Assembly (NCBI RefSeq): GCF_003318255.1
Contig: NZ_QOCF01000006.1
Span: forward strand, 62,001-126,000
Length of the DNA stretch: 64,000 nt
From: Ruegeria sp. A3M17
Lineage (GTDB): Bacteria > Pseudomonadota > Alphaproteobacteria > Rhodobacterales > Rhodobacteraceae
Direction: 5' to 3'
Part shown: piece after piece, positions 16,797 to 26,498 of the stretch
How the letters are laid out: every line of letters starts with the position of its first letter
Position numbering within the stretch: position 1 is the first letter of the stretch
Translations under genes and position numbers: made by a program
Notes under the pieces: model-generated
The model's input: only the letters and a program-made list of their open reading frames with translations
The model's database searches: none
What the model was told of the DNA's origin: nothing

Positions 16797-18589
16797 TCCT
16801 GAACCTCCTTGCGGGCGAACGGGCGAAAGACAATGCCTTCATCCGGCAGACCCCATTTAAAGAATTCGATGTAATTAAGACGTAATCCGTGGACGACGCC
16901 GCTCATCATGGCGAGGGCGAAGTTGAGAATGTGGCCGATGATCAGGATCAGCAGGGCGAACAGAACGCCCAACCCCTTGAGCGAATGCATGACTGAAACC
17001 GCCAGATCGTTGAACGTGATCGCCAGTGAGGCCGAGGCCAGACCCAACGCAAACAGGCGCATGTAGCTTAGCACATCGCCGAATGCGCCCATGGCCCCGG
17101 CAAGGCTTTGCAGCCCTTCGATCAGACGCCAAACCCAGTCGGTGGGCTTATTAATGACCCGCTCGCTTGAGAACCAGACGATGGCCAGCACACCGATCCC
17201 CATAAATGCCGCGCCCGGCACCGGAGAATTACCTTTCATGTAGCTGAGCCACAGAACGAACCCGCCAATCAGCGCAGCGATCCAGCCCAGATTGGCGATG
17301 GCCTTCCGGTGCCCCCATGCCGCCCGTGCGGCAAGCGCATTGGCCAGTACCAAATGCAAAACGCCAACGACAATCGAGACCATCATCATCGCACCGAAAT
17401 TGTTCAGGTCGAGCAATTTGAGCTTGGACCAGAACGACCCCTCAGCTGGCGACACGCCGAAATAACTGCCAACGAGGACGCCGTACAGGATTGTTGCGCT
17501 GGAAATGACCACCCCGAAGCGTCGCCAAGATCGTTCGCCCGGCGTCGCATCAAGCCGCTTCCAGAATAGCAAAAGGCCCAACAGGATAATCGCGCCGTAT
17601 CCCGCGTCGGCTACGATCATTGCGAAGAAGACCGCAAATGAAACGGCGACGATGACACTGGGGTCCCAGTCCTTGTAACCCGGCACTTGATAAAACAGCG
17701 CCAAATCCACGGCAGCACTACGCTTTTCTGGTTGTTCCAACAAGGTTGGCGGGTTGTCATCGGGGCTGGGGTCTTCGATCAGTACGGCAGCGTCCTTTTC
17801 ACCGGCCATATCCAGAACTGCGTCTATGCGATCTTCGGGCACCCAGCCTTGCAGGGCAAACATGGCCTCTTCGTCGCGTATTTTTTGCGTGGCATGAGCC
17901 AGCTCGGCCGCACTTTCGGCAACCGACAGGTTGCGCCGCATCAGCGTCAGATACCGGGTCTGTGCGACTCGCTCAGCCTCCAGCGCTTCTATTGCAATCT
18001 CGGCTTCTTCCAGTTGCGCCTCAAGCTCGTGAATGGGCAATGATCCGGTATGCGTCCGTGGGACCGGCAGGATGTCGTCATCCGGCTCATCTGGCGCGAT
18101 CAATACGGCGTAGATAAACCGGTGATCCTGTTCGAGAATGGCCCAAGGGGTATCCAATGCCTCCAGCGCATCGCGATGTTTGAGCGGCAGTTGATAGAAC
18201 CACAACCGGTTCCCCGCCAAAACATCGTCTGGTGGAAAATCCAGATCGCCCCAAGGGCGCACCTGTGCAATCCGGTTGGCCAGGAAATCCCTGTGATCCG
18301 TCATGTCACGAGTGCGCTGCATCAAGTCCAGCACATCCCCGACGAACTGGTCCATGTCAAAACCGGGATCGCGCTGAATCTGTCGGCGCGGCTCGGAAAC
18401 GTCATTGAGGAACCGCAGCGTCTTATAAGCATTCCGCGCGCCGCGCTCGCTGATCTTTTCCGGCTCAGCGGGTGGCGGGGCCAGCGGCAGGACGTGCATG
18501 CATCCCAGATCCTGCAGCGCCTCAAGGGTCGCAGCCTTCTGGCCTGCTCGCCCGACCAGTGACAGTTTTTTGAGCCTCGCAACACTCAC
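16793..18589 (-). CDS. atpI: V-type ATPase subunit I (membrane stator, a-type)
   Basis: A 598-residue subunit equivalent to V-type subunit a. The N-terminal ~300 residues are soluble and helical and anchor the peripheral stalks. The C-terminal half has about seven or eight membrane helices forming the ion half-channels, including SYMRLFALGLASASLAITFN with the essential Arg (RLFALG) and ALMMSGVVHGLRLNYIEFFKWG near the end. Start and stop overlap the flanking subunit genes by 4 bases, so translation is coupled. Confidence 0.93.
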   Translation of the reverse strand: MSVARLKKLSLVGRAGQKAATLEALQDLGCMHVLPLAPPPAEPEKISERGARNAYKTLRFLNDVSEPRRQIQRDPGFDMDQFVGDVLDLMQRTRDMTDHRDFLANRIAQVRPWGDLDFPPDDVLAGNRLWFYQLPLKHRDALEALDTPWAILEQDHRFIYAVLIAPDEPDDDILPVPRTHTGSLPIHELEAQLEEAEIAIEALEAERVAQTRYLTLMRRNLSVAESAAELAHATQKIRDEEAMFALQGWVPEDRIDAVLDMAGEKDAAVLIEDPSPDDNPPTLLEQPEKRSAAVDLALFYQVPGYKDWDPSVIVAVSFAVFFAMIVADAGYGAIILLGLLLFWKRLDATPGERSWRRFGVVISSATILYGVLVGSYFGVSPAEGSFWSKLKLLDLNNFGAMMMVSIVVGVLHLVLANALAARAAWGHRKAIANLGWIAALIGGFVLWLSYMKGNSPVPGAAFMGIGVLAIVWFSSERVINKPTDWVWRLIEGLQSLAGAMGAFGDVLSYMRLFALGLASASLAITFNDLAVSVMHSLKGLGVLFALLILIIGHILNFALAMMSGVVHGLRLNYIEFFKWGLPDEGIVFRPFARKEVQE

Positions 18590-19197
18590 AACACAGCCTC
18601 CTGCGCATGTTTTCGTTTCGAGATTTTCGAACGGACGACGGCCTGCATCTGCTCATCGCTCAGATAAATACGGATTTTCTTGATGTTGGCTTTGGCGCGC
18701 GGGATCAGAACCTTTTCGAACAGGTTGACACGCTGGGTGATAGTGGCCACCGCCTTGTCGAATATCTCCACCCGCTCTTCGGCCACTTTGACCCGTAGAC
18801 GCGCCTCGATCATATCGTGCAACAACCGGGCTGCGGTATCGACCCAATGGGGCTTGGCCAGATAGGAGTACGGGCGCACCGCAACCTCTATCCGGTCCAG
18901 CGCGGGCATCTTGACCCCCACGACGTTTACCTCTTTGACTTGGTAGTCCTTCAACTCAACCAACCCGTCCAGATCAACGCCCTGCTGCGCCAGCATCGGC
19001 AGCTTTTTCCCAACCTTTTGCGCCAGCTCCTGGACCTCATCCTGCAAGCGCTGCACTTCCCCGCGTGCCTTGGCACGTTCCGCCATCAATTGCTGGCGTT
19101 TCAGGTCTAGCGACGGCAAGAACCGTTCATAGCTTTTCAGCTGCGTCTGTTCGCGCGCGAGCGACGATTTATTCAGCTGCAACCGCGCCATCGGCAT
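18586..19197 (-). CDS. atpD: V-type ATPase subunit D (central stalk)
   Basis: A 203-residue subunit; a second ATG six bases downstream (MARLQLNKS) is equally plausible. The sequence has the long N- and C-terminal helices of the rotor shaft (LNKSSLAREQTQLKSYERFL; VNLFEKVLIPRAKANIKKIR with the conserved LIPR motif). It overlaps the end of atpB by 29 bases and the start of atpI by 4. It turns inside the A3B3 head and transmits torque to the K ring. Confidence 0.93.
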   Translation of the reverse strand: MPMARLQLNKSSLAREQTQLKSYERFLPSLDLKRQQLMAERAKARGEVQRLQDEVQELAQKVGKKLPMLAQQGVDLDGLVELKDYQVKEVNVVGVKMPALDRIEVAVRPYSYLAKPHWVDTAARLLHDMIEARLRVKVAEERVEIFDKAVATITQRVNLFEKVLIPRAKANIKKIRIYLSDEQMQAVVRSKISKRKHAQEAVL

Positions 19198-20530
19198 CCT
19201 TTGGGAAATACTTGTCGATCAGGGCCTGCTTCATCAGTAGCTGCTCAGGTGCGAAACACTCGGCCAGAGTTTTCCACCCCAAATCCAGCGCATCTTCCAG
19301 CGGGATTGAAACGTTGATGTCCATGAAACGGGTCTTGAACAGGGCACCAAACTTGAGCAACTGATGGTCATAATCCGACAGGTCAAAGGCCATTGCCTGT
19401 TTCTGCGCGGCGTCGCGGCTTTCGGAATAGAATCGGATCATCGTGTTCATGATCTGCCCGTGATCCTCGCGCGTTGTCTTGCCGATCACGTTCTGCTTGA
19501 GGCGCGAGAGGCTGCCGAACGGGTCAATCACCCCCGAATGCAGATAGATCTGCCCCTCGGTGATATAGCCCGTGTTGTCGGGCACCGGATGGGTCACGTC
19601 ATTGCCGGGCATCGTCGTCACGGTCAACACAGTGACCGATCCGCCCTTGGCATAATCACAGGCCTTTTCGTACCGGCGAGCCAGTTGGGAATAGAGGTCA
19701 CCCATATAACCACGCTGCGACGGTACGCGTTCCTGGCTGATCCCGACTTCTTTCATCGCGTCGGCGTAGGCGGTCATATCGGTCAGCAAGACCAGAACGC
19801 GCTTTCCTTCTTCCACAGCGAATTTTTCGGCCACGGCCAGCGCCATATCGGGTACCAGCAGCCGTTCGACCAGCGGATCCATCGCCTGGTTGACGAACAT
19901 CACGGTGCGGGAAAACACGCCCGCATCCTCAAACGATGTGCGGAACGTAAAGTAGTCATCAAAGATCAGACCCAGCCCGCCAAACACCACGATATCCGCG
20001 TCCGCCTGAATGCCGATACGACTGAGGAACACGTTGAACGGCTCACCCGAAACCGAAAAGATCGGGATTTTCTGGCTTTCGACCAGCGTGTTGAACACGT
20101 CGATCATCGGCACGTCTGTTCGGATCATCTTGTTAGGCACGGCGCGTTCTGCAGGGTTCACGGTTGGCCCGCCAATATCCACGCGCGGCTCAGACGACAG
20201 GTCGGGTCCACCGTCGATTGACAGGCCCGCGCCATCAAAAACGCGGCCCAGAATGTTCTGTGAATACGGCGTCTGCATCGGGTGGCCCAGAAACGTCGCC
20301 GTGGCCTCGGTCGAAATGCCCTTGGTACCGGAAAACACCTGCAAGGTTACAACGTCCCGGTCGATAAAGATCGCCTGAGCCAGCGTCTTGTGGCCGTCCA
20401 CAGTTTCGATCACGGCCAGATCGTTGAAACGCACGGCCGCATCGGTGGACCCGCACAGCGGCACCCTGACCTTAATTGTGTCTCCGACAATCTCAAGAAC
20501 ACGCGTGTACTTCAAAAGACTTCCGGACAT
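19169..20530 (-). CDS. atpB: V-type ATPase subunit B (regulatory nucleotide-binding)
   Basis: The 453-residue non-catalytic subunit of the A3B3 head. It lacks a classic P-loop, as expected; ISREP-type motifs appear as FSVSGEPFNVFLSRIG, and YMGDLYSQLARRYEKACD and IPVPDNTGYITEGQIYLHSG-type segments are characteristic. It is the first gene of the operon. The upstream 190 bases to the MATE gene include a 12-bp palindrome (20620-20631). Leading the operon with B rather than E or A is unusual. Confidence 0.95.
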   Translation of the reverse strand: MSGSLLKYTRVLEIVGDTIKVRVPLCGSTDAAVRFNDLAVIETVDGHKTLAQAIFIDRDVVTLQVFSGTKGISTEATATFLGHPMQTPYSQNILGRVFDGAGLSIDGGPDLSSEPRVDIGGPTVNPAERAVPNKMIRTDVPMIDVFNTLVESQKIPIFSVSGEPFNVFLSRIGIQADADIVVFGGLGLIFDDYFTFRTSFEDAGVFSRTVMFVNQAMDPLVERLLVPDMALAVAEKFAVEEGKRVLVLLTDMTAYADAMKEVGISQERVPSQRGYMGDLYSQLARRYEKACDYAKGGSVTVLTVTTMPGNDVTHPVPDNTGYITEGQIYLHSGVIDPFGSLSRLKQNVIGKTTREDHGQIMNTMIRFYSESRDAAQKQAMAFDLSDYDHQLLKFGALFKTRFMDINVSIPLEDALDLGWKTLAECFAPEQLLMKQALIDKYFPKDADGAVAAE

Positions 20531-20619
20531 TGCTCATCCTCGGTCGTTAAAGGTGTTTTTGAAATCAACGCCCCGAAATAACTTGGCGTTTTTTGCAATC
20601 ATAAGTTCAGCTTACAACG

Positions 20620-20631
20620 AATTCATGAATT
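20620..20631. promoter_or_regulatory. Palindrome upstream of the ATPase operon
   Basis: The 12-base perfect palindrome AATTCATGAATT lies about 90 bases before the atpB start in the only non-coding stretch upstream. It could be an operator; the A+T content makes chance possible. Confidence 0.25.
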
Positions 20632-20721
20632 GGCAAATGAGGATGTCTTAGTTGCGACAAAGGAGACGAAAACCGCCTCTGGTGGCCAAAGATCGTTGGT
20701 ATTCAAGCGCGCTGGGATGGC

Positions 20722-22125
20722 TCACCACCCCCTGCGCCCGAACAGGGATTGCAGCCGGCTTTGTCCGGCAAAAGGATCGACCTCAGATGGTGCAGTCAGG
20801 CCCGAGACAACGCGGCGCACCATTACCCAGCAGATTGCAGCAAATATCACACCGCCCAGCGCCTGCCCCAACAACACCCCCGGAGCGCCAGCCAAATAGG
20901 CCCCGGCGACCGCAAATGGCCACGTGCCCAGCGTATGACGCCCCCAGTTAACCCACGTGGAATAAATGGGATAGCCAAGGTTGTTGAAGCTGGCATTCGC
21001 AACAAAGATCACCCCGTTGAAGAAAGACGCCAAGGCCAGCGGTCCGCAGAACAGATAGATCAGCGCCCGCGTCTCGCCTTGGGCCTGAAACAAGTCGGCG
21101 ATGGGGGCACGCAGGACGAACAGCACCGCCGCCATCAGAACCACGTAGACGGCAGTGAATTTTACGCCTGCCAAGAACGCGCCCTTCACCCGATCATACT
21201 GCCCTGCCCCAAAATTCTGCCCGACAATCGGGCCTATGGCCCCGGACAGTGCAAACACGACGGAAAAGGCGACTGGCATCAGCCGTCCTATTACTGCCAT
21301 GCCCGCCACGGCATCGGTGCCAAACTGCGCAACCTCACGGATCACGATGGCGTTGCCGACAGGCGTGGCGACATTGGTCAGAACCGCCGGTATTGCAATC
21401 GCCCGCACCGGTTGGAGGTCATCCACCACTTGCCTCAGCGACGGTCGCGCAAATCCACGGTGCACGCGCACGGCGGGCCGTACCGCTGCTATCAGCATAC
21501 AGATACGCGCGATGACCGAGGCAATCGCCGCCCCGTCCAGCCCAAGACCAACGGCAAAGATCAGAATCGGATCCAATATCGCGTTGGCCAGCCCGCCGTA
21601 AATCGTGGCCTGCATGGACCGGCGGGCATCACCATGCGCGCGCAACACAGCCATACCCGTCATTGCCGCAGCCATCACCCACATGGTCGGCAGAATGATG
21701 CTGACATACCGTGCGGCCAGTTGCAGAACCTCACCTTGTGCGCCCAGCAAAGACAGCAGAAACTTGATGTTAATCATGACTATGGCAGACACAATCAATC
21801 CCATCAGAATACCAAGAAGGGCAACGCTGGTTCCGAATTGGCGGGCTTTTTCGGGCCGCCCCGCCCCCAATTCGCGGGCGACAAGGGCGCCGGCGGCAAT
21901 CGACAGCCCCACATTGATCGAGTTGGTGAAAAACAAAAGCGTGCCCGCATAGCCGACCGCTGCGGCCAAGGCGTCATTGCCCAGCATCGAGATGAACACC
22001 ATGTCCACGAAATCCACGGCAAAGATCGCCATAAGACCAATGCTGGTGGTCAGCGACATTCGGGTCACATGCCGCATCAGACTGCCGGTCAAAAAGACAG
22101 CCATGCCCGTGGATTGTTGTGTCAT
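20722..22125 (-). CDS. MATE family efflux transporter
   Basis: A 467-residue multidrug-type exporter with about twelve membrane helices in two homologous halves. The ATG at 22125 (MTQQSTGMAVF) is preceded by AGGGA; the open frame reaches 22302 but that segment is not membrane-like. Typical MATE features are VDFVDMVFISMLGNDALAAA in helix 1-2 and GPIVGQNFGAGQYDRVKGAF starting the second half. It probably uses a Na+ or H+ gradient. It is encoded just upstream of the ATPase operon on the same strand, 191 bases apart, with no evidence of functional connection. Substrate unknown. Confidence 0.9.
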   Translation of the reverse strand: MTQQSTGMAVFLTGSLMRHVTRMSLTTSIGLMAIFAVDFVDMVFISMLGNDALAAAVGYAGTLLFFTNSINVGLSIAAGALVARELGAGRPEKARQFGTSVALLGILMGLIVSAIVMINIKFLLSLLGAQGEVLQLAARYVSIILPTMWVMAAAMTGMAVLRAHGDARRSMQATIYGGLANAILDPILIFAVGLGLDGAAIASVIARICMLIAAVRPAVRVHRGFARPSLRQVVDDLQPVRAIAIPAVLTNVATPVGNAIVIREVAQFGTDAVAGMAVIGRLMPVAFSVVFALSGAIGPIVGQNFGAGQYDRVKGAFLAGVKFTAVYVVLMAAVLFVLRAPIADLFQAQGETRALIYLFCGPLALASFFNGVIFVANASFNNLGYPIYSTWVNWGRHTLGTWPFAVAGAYLAGAPGVLLGQALGGVIFAAICWVMVRRVVSGLTAPSEVDPFAGQSRLQSLFGRRGW

Positions 22126-22379
22126 TGGCTTGTCTGTCCCTTCGTCCTGGGAAGCAATCTGCCCGTGATGGGCACCCGTCAGCAACCTCAAACTGGTGCC
22201 GTGCGCCCGCCGGCCTGTTTTGCAATCCCTGAATAGGGTCGTTGTACCCAATCGATTAACGCGGTCCCAACACAGTGTTGATTTGCGCCCCGTCATTTTC
22301 ATGCCATAAAGTGATGGATTGTTGTTAGGTGCTGATTTTCAGCGCTTTGTTTGATGAGTAAAAAGGTCAATCAGTTGCC

Positions 22380-23792
22380 ATGCGGCGAGTATCTATAGAC
22401 GAAGCCAGCTCTCGTGAATGGGACGTAGTAGTCGCAGGATCCAGCTTCTCGGCGATGTTCTTCGGTCATGGGCTTCCTCCTGACCTGAATGTGTTGTTCG
22501 TCGAAAAGGGCGTCGAATACACACATTCGGACCAGATCGAAAACGGCCCAGCGGTTCAAGAAACGTTTACACAACGAAACACGTCCGGGCTAAAAAAAAA
22601 TTGGCTCGCCTATACTCTACTTGGTGGAAACTCGAATTACTGGTGGGGCAATGTACCTAGGTTCCATCCAAATGACTTTGTCCTGAACAGCAAGTTTGGC
22701 ATCGGTATTGACTGGCCCATTACTTACGAGGACCTCGAACCTTATTGGGAACGTGTCGAAGATATCATCGAAGTTGCCGGCGGTCAGTCACAAGATATTC
22801 TTCCACGCAGAAAGCCATTTCCCTACCCTGCACATATTCCTTCGCGTGCTGATGTTGCTTTACAGGAATCTTCACCCCTATGGGTACCTGCCTCCAACGC
22901 GACATCAAACGGCGGCTCACGACCAACGTGTTGTGCAAACGGGGTATGTCGGACGTGTCCTATCGATTCCAAATTTACCGTATTGAACAGATTCAAAAAA
23001 CTCACCCATCCCGGTTCGCACTACCTACTTGGCACCGAAGTGCGGACGGTGGATATCGAAGGTGGACGCGCGCGCAGTGTTCGCGTCAAAGACAACGATG
23101 GCAATGAAATGCGCCTTCGTGCTGGCACAGTTGCGTTGGGTACCAATGCAATATTCAACACAGCCATTTTGAAACGCTCGGATGTTCGCAACGATGCGCT
23201 GGGAAGGTACCTGCACGAACAAGCTGTAGTGAAAGCCTTGGTGGACACTGCCAACATAAAGGCTTTTTTCGGTGGCACATCGGAAACCGGACTCGGCTAT
23301 CATTTCTACCATAACGTTGATCGTAGCACGTCTGCAGCGGCACTAATCGAAACCGTAAACGCACCTGTATCGATCCGACAAGAACCCGGCAAATGGGCAA
23401 ACCGTATTAACTTGCGCATAGCAGTTGAAGATCTTCCACTTGCCGACAACCGCGTCCTTTTGGAGGATGATGAACCGGTCATAGAATGGACCGGGTATTC
23501 CGACTATGCCAAACGCGGTATCGAGCGGGCGAAGGCTGGCTTGCCTAATGTTATTCCGGACACAATCGAACATCTGTGGATTTCGGACATTTTGCCATCT
23601 GACGCCCATATCCAAGGCACCCACCGAATGGGCTTTTCAGCCGAAGATTCTGTAGTAGATGACAGGCTTCGCCTTCATTCCGCACCCAATGTCTTTGTAC
23701 TTGGATCGGGTGCCTTCCCCACCTGCTCACCCGCCAACCCGTCCCTGACCATCTCGGCGCTAGCGTTACGCGCATCAGAGGCGGTTGCATGA
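22380..23792 (+). CDS. GMC-family FAD-dependent dehydrogenase with cysteine cluster motif
   Basis: A 470-residue oxidoreductase of the glucose-methanol-choline family. The FAD motif near the N-terminus is VVVAGSSFSAM, a variant of GxGxxG. The C-terminal domain has HIQGTHRMG (about 410-418) and SPANPSLTISALALRASEA, containing the catalytic His/Asn pattern. Residues 184-193 read CCANGVCRTC, resembling the cysteine cluster that binds a 3Fe-4S centre in membrane-linked sugar dehydrogenases. It has no signal peptide but overlaps by 4 bases the gene of a Tat-signal small subunit, suggesting co-export. The substrate is unknown. The FAD loop lacks the usual first Gly, so weak FAD binding or an unusual pocket is possible. 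Confidence 0.82.
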   Translation: MRRVSIDEASSREWDVVVAGSSFSAMFFGHGLPPDLNVLFVEKGVEYTHSDQIENGPAVQETFTQRNTSGLKKNWLAYTLLGGNSNYWWGNVPRFHPNDFVLNSKFGIGIDWPITYEDLEPYWERVEDIIEVAGGQSQDILPRRKPFPYPAHIPSRADVALQESSPLWVPASNATSNGGSRPTCCANGVCRTCPIDSKFTVLNRFKKLTHPGSHYLLGTEVRTVDIEGGRARSVRVKDNDGNEMRLRAGTVALGTNAIFNTAILKRSDVRNDALGRYLHEQAVVKALVDTANIKAFFGGTSETGLGYHFYHNVDRSTSAAALIETVNAPVSIRQEPGKWANRINLRIAVEDLPLADNRVLLEDDEPVIEWTGYSDYAKRGIERAKAGLPNVIPDTIEHLWISDILPSDAHIQGTHRMGFSAEDSVVDDRLRLHSAPNVFVLGSGAFPTCSPANPSLTISALALRASEAVA

Positions 23793-24211
23793 AGTTTTCA
23801 CGTCGCAACGTTATCGCGTTAGGTGCAGGGGTCGTCGGCCTCGGCCTGGCAGATCGGGTGATCGGCATCGCAGGGCATGCGCTGGGTGTGATCCGCGACG
23901 TCTATGGCCCTGAGATCGCCAAGGATCCGGCAGCACTTGAATTTGCGCGGGCTTACGAGGATTTCGTCCTTGAAAAAGGTACGCAGGGTCAGGTGCTTGA
24001 TATGGTTTACTGGACAGGTCTTCAGGACGTTCCCTATGTCAGCGATAAGCTCGGCCGGATCAACGACAGCGTCGTTGACAAGTTTGCGACCTCAACAAAT
24101 GTGATCCTTGCTACCGAGCTTGGCAAGCCACTGGAATTCGTTGCTTTATTTGATCCTTTTCTCAACACCTGCCAGAACCAGCTGGGCGCGCAAGGGTATT
24201 CCCTGGCGTGA
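23789..24211 (+). CDS. Tat-signal small subunit of the GMC dehydrogenase
   Basis: A 140-residue protein beginning MKFSRRNVIALGAGVVGLGL, a twin-arginine-type export signal, followed by a small helical domain. It starts inside the stop of the dehydrogenase gene. In gluconate, fructose and glucose dehydrogenases a Tat-signal small subunit escorts the flavoprotein to the periplasm; the same is inferred here. It is shorter than the gluconate dehydrogenase subunit 3 proteins I know. No cytochrome c subunit follows, so the electron acceptor must be encoded elsewhere or differ. Confidence 0.68.
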   Translation: MKFSRRNVIALGAGVVGLGLADRVIGIAGHALGVIRDVYGPEIAKDPAALEFARAYEDFVLEKGTQGQVLDMVYWTGLQDVPYVSDKLGRINDSVVDKFATSTNVILATELGKPLEFVALFDPFLNTCQNQLGAQGYSLA

Positions 24212-24499
24212 TCGCGCTACAATTCTCGGTGCGGTTCACAACGGGATGGGCCTGCAAGCATGAGCCACAAAACCGGCGTGGCTACTTCTATTTCGCGACA
24301 ACTTTCGGGGCGACACAGCCCGAATTCGAACTGTATATGAGCTGATTGTCCAAACATCTCGCTCTGGAACAAGAACCAGTATGCACTGGAGGCAGGTCCC
24401 AAGGTAGAAAATCAGTACCAAACTTGCTCAATACATTATAAGAAATGAATATACTAAATTTACGATTTTCGATTAGCTCGAAGACCTGGGGAGGATTCA
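24212..24499. other. Intergenic region with possible gene remnant
   Basis: 288 bases before the DUF3604 gene. A 45-codon frame starts with GTG at 24208 (overlapping the preceding stop) and ends at 24345; a second frame from about 24350 to 24445 also reads like protein. They may be fragments of one lost gene, but I cannot name a family. The last 80 bases are A+T-rich and probably hold the promoter of the next gene. Confidence 0.25.
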
Positions 24500-26422
24500 A
24501 TGCTTCGACTTACAACCTGTTTGATCTCTTTGCTGACACTACCGGCGCTTGTTTGGGCAGACGCGGTCCCCAGCAAAGAGGCTGCTGAGGGCACCTTTGC
24601 CGACCGCCCATATTCGCCCTACGCCAACCGATCGTTCCCCGAACGGCCGCTTTGGGGTGATACGCACCTGCACACCGGCTTGTCGCTGGATGCGGGCGCA
24701 TTTGGGAACACTTTGTTGCCCGACGAAGCATGGCGGTTCGCAAAGGGGGAACAGGTTATTTCGTCGACCGGCCAACCTGTCAGATTGGCGCGACCCTTGG
24801 ACTGGATGGTATTAACGGATCACACGGACCTCATGGGGTTTGCGCCTGACCTGCAGGCAGGAAAACCCGGTGTGTTGGCGGACCCGAAGGGTCTGGAATG
24901 GTACGAGGGATACACAGCGGGTGGTGAGGACGCGGCCAAGGCGGCCTTTGACATCATCACCAATTTTTCGCAGATGACCCTGCCCGAGGTTTTGCTGGAA
25001 TCCTACAGCCCCGGCGCGGATGCTTTTGCGTTCACATGGGAACAGATCGTGTTGGCTGCCGAGCGTCATAATGACCCCGGCAACTTTACCGCGTTCATCG
25101 GGTTCGAATGGACCTCGGTCCCCAAAGGGTTCAACCTGCACCGCAATGTCATGCTGCGGGACGGTCCAATTCGGGCATTGCAGATCGTTCCCCCGGTGAC
25201 CCAACCCCCATATGGCGACACTGACCCCAAGGCGCTGTACGCGTGGCTTGAAGATTACGAAGCCAATACCGGTGGCCGCGCTGTCGCGTTTGCCCATAAC
25301 GGAAACCTCTCCAACGGCTGGATGTTCCCGACCGAGGACACCTATCACGGCGGCAAGGTCGACGAAGACTACGTACAGAACCGCGCCAGGTGGGAACCCC
25401 ATTACGAAGTCACCCAGATCAAGGGCGACGGTGAAGCGCACCCCTATCTAAGCCCCAATGACCCGTTCGCGGATTATGAAAACTGGGATGTCGGAAATCT
25501 CGATATCACAGAGCTCAAGACCGAAAACATGCTGGCAGGTGAATACGCGCGTGAAGCCCTGAAACGCGGTCTGGCGTTAGAGGAAAAATTCGGCGTTAAC
25601 CCCTATAAGTTCGGCATGGGTGGCGCGACGGACAGCCACACTTCCCTGGCCACGGCGGAAGAGGAAAACTATTTCGGCAAGTCCGTCAGTGCAGAACCCT
25701 CTCCTACCCGCGTTCTGCATCCGTTTGTCGAAAGCGATCTGGGCGCATTCGAAGGGCACACTCTGGTCGCGTCCGGCTACACGGCGGTCTGGGCCACGGA
25801 CAACACCCGGTCGGCCATTTTCGATGCGTTCAAACGGCGCGAGACCTATGCCACCACCGGCCCGCGGATCGGATTGCGTTTCTTTGGCGGTTGGGACTTT
25901 CAGGAAGACGACTTGCTGACGCGACTCGTGGCGGATGTGGGCTACACCAAAGGCGTTCCCATGGGCGGCGATCTGCGCCCCCGCGAAGGGGACGGAGCAC
26001 CTTCTTTCATGATCGGTGCGCTGCGTGACCCGGTCGGCGCCAATCTGGACCGTGTTCAGGTGGTAAAAGGCTGGTTGGATACTGAAGGTGAATTGCAGGA
26101 AAAAGTGTTCAACGTTGTCTGGTCCGATGATCGCGCGCTGGATGCGGACGGCAACCTGCCCGAGGTCGGCAACACCGTTGATCTGGAAACCGCAAGCTGG
26201 AGCAACACAATCGGTGCGTCCGAGTTGGTAACCATCTGGACCGACCCGGAATTCGATCCCAAACAGCGGGCCTTCTACTACGTTCGCGTGCTGGAAATCC
26301 CGACACCACGATGGGTTTTGTACGACAAGTTGCGGTTTGGCTTGGACTTGCCGGAAGAGGCGCAGCTGATCCATCAAGAGCGCGCGTATTCGTCGCCAAT
26401 CTGGTACACACCTAGCGAATAA
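24500..26422 (+). CDS. Secreted DUF3604 domain protein
   Basis: A 640-residue protein with a cleavable signal peptide ([20 protein letters not shown]). The mature protein is a DUF3604 domain: [19 protein letters not shown] near the start and [14 protein letters not shown] resemble the metal-binding motifs of PHP-type phosphoesterases (HxH and DHxD), and [19 protein letters not shown] is another conserved His-containing stretch. The family has no established reaction to my knowledge. GGGGAGGA before the ATG gives a strong ribosome-binding site. A strong hairpin lies just after the stop, before the PPIase and HupE-like genes that I take as partners. Confidence 0.88.
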   Translation: MLRLTTCLISLLTLPALVWADAVPSKEAAEGTFADRPYSPYANRSFPERPLWGDTHLHTGLSLDAGAFGNTLLPDEAWRFAKGEQVISSTGQPVRLARPLDWMVLTDHTDLMGFAPDLQAGKPGVLADPKGLEWYEGYTAGGEDAAKAAFDIITNFSQMTLPEVLLESYSPGADAFAFTWEQIVLAAERHNDPGNFTAFIGFEWTSVPKGFNLHRNVMLRDGPIRALQIVPPVTQPPYGDTDPKALYAWLEDYEANTGGRAVAFAHNGNLSNGWMFPTEDTYHGGKVDEDYVQNRARWEPHYEVTQIKGDGEAHPYLSPNDPFADYENWDVGNLDITELKTENMLAGEYAREALKRGLALEEKFGVNPYKFGMGGATDSHTSLATAEEENYFGKSVSAEPSPTRVLHPFVESDLGAFEGHTLVASGYTAVWATDNTRSAIFDAFKRRETYATTGPRIGLRFFGGWDFQEDDLLTRLVADVGYTKGVPMGGDLRPREGDGAPSFMIGALRDPVGANLDRVQVVKGWLDTEGELQEKVFNVVWSDDRALDADGNLPEVGNTVDLETASWSNTIGASELVTIWTDPEFDPKQRAFYYVRVLEIPTPRWVLYDKLRFGLDLPEEAQLIHQERAYSSPIWYTPSE

Positions 26423-26442
26423 CCGAACAATACACTAAAGAC

Positions 26443-26472
26443 ATTGCCGGGCGGTCAACCCCGCCCGGCAAT
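26443..26472 (+). terminator. Intercistronic hairpin after the DUF3604 gene
   Basis: Perfect 12-bp arms ATTGCCGGGCGG (26443-26454) and CCGCCCGGCAAT (26461-26472) with a 6-base loop, 20 bases beyond the stop. No T-run follows. It could terminate partly or protect the upstream message, giving more of the secreted protein than of the two downstream products. Confidence 0.6.
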
Positions 26473-26498
26473 ATTGCGACACGACATTGAGAACCCGC

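Noticed and set aside
13144..20530. Genes for V-ATPase subunits F, G or canonical C
   Set aside because: No frame between the seven genes or in the gaps has the expected size; the overlaps leave no room for them. The DUF2764-like protein may replace C.
20749..22236. 495-codon plus-strand frame opposite the MATE gene
   Set aside because: It is Arg/His/Gln-rich and has no family motifs; the minus strand is a clear transporter.
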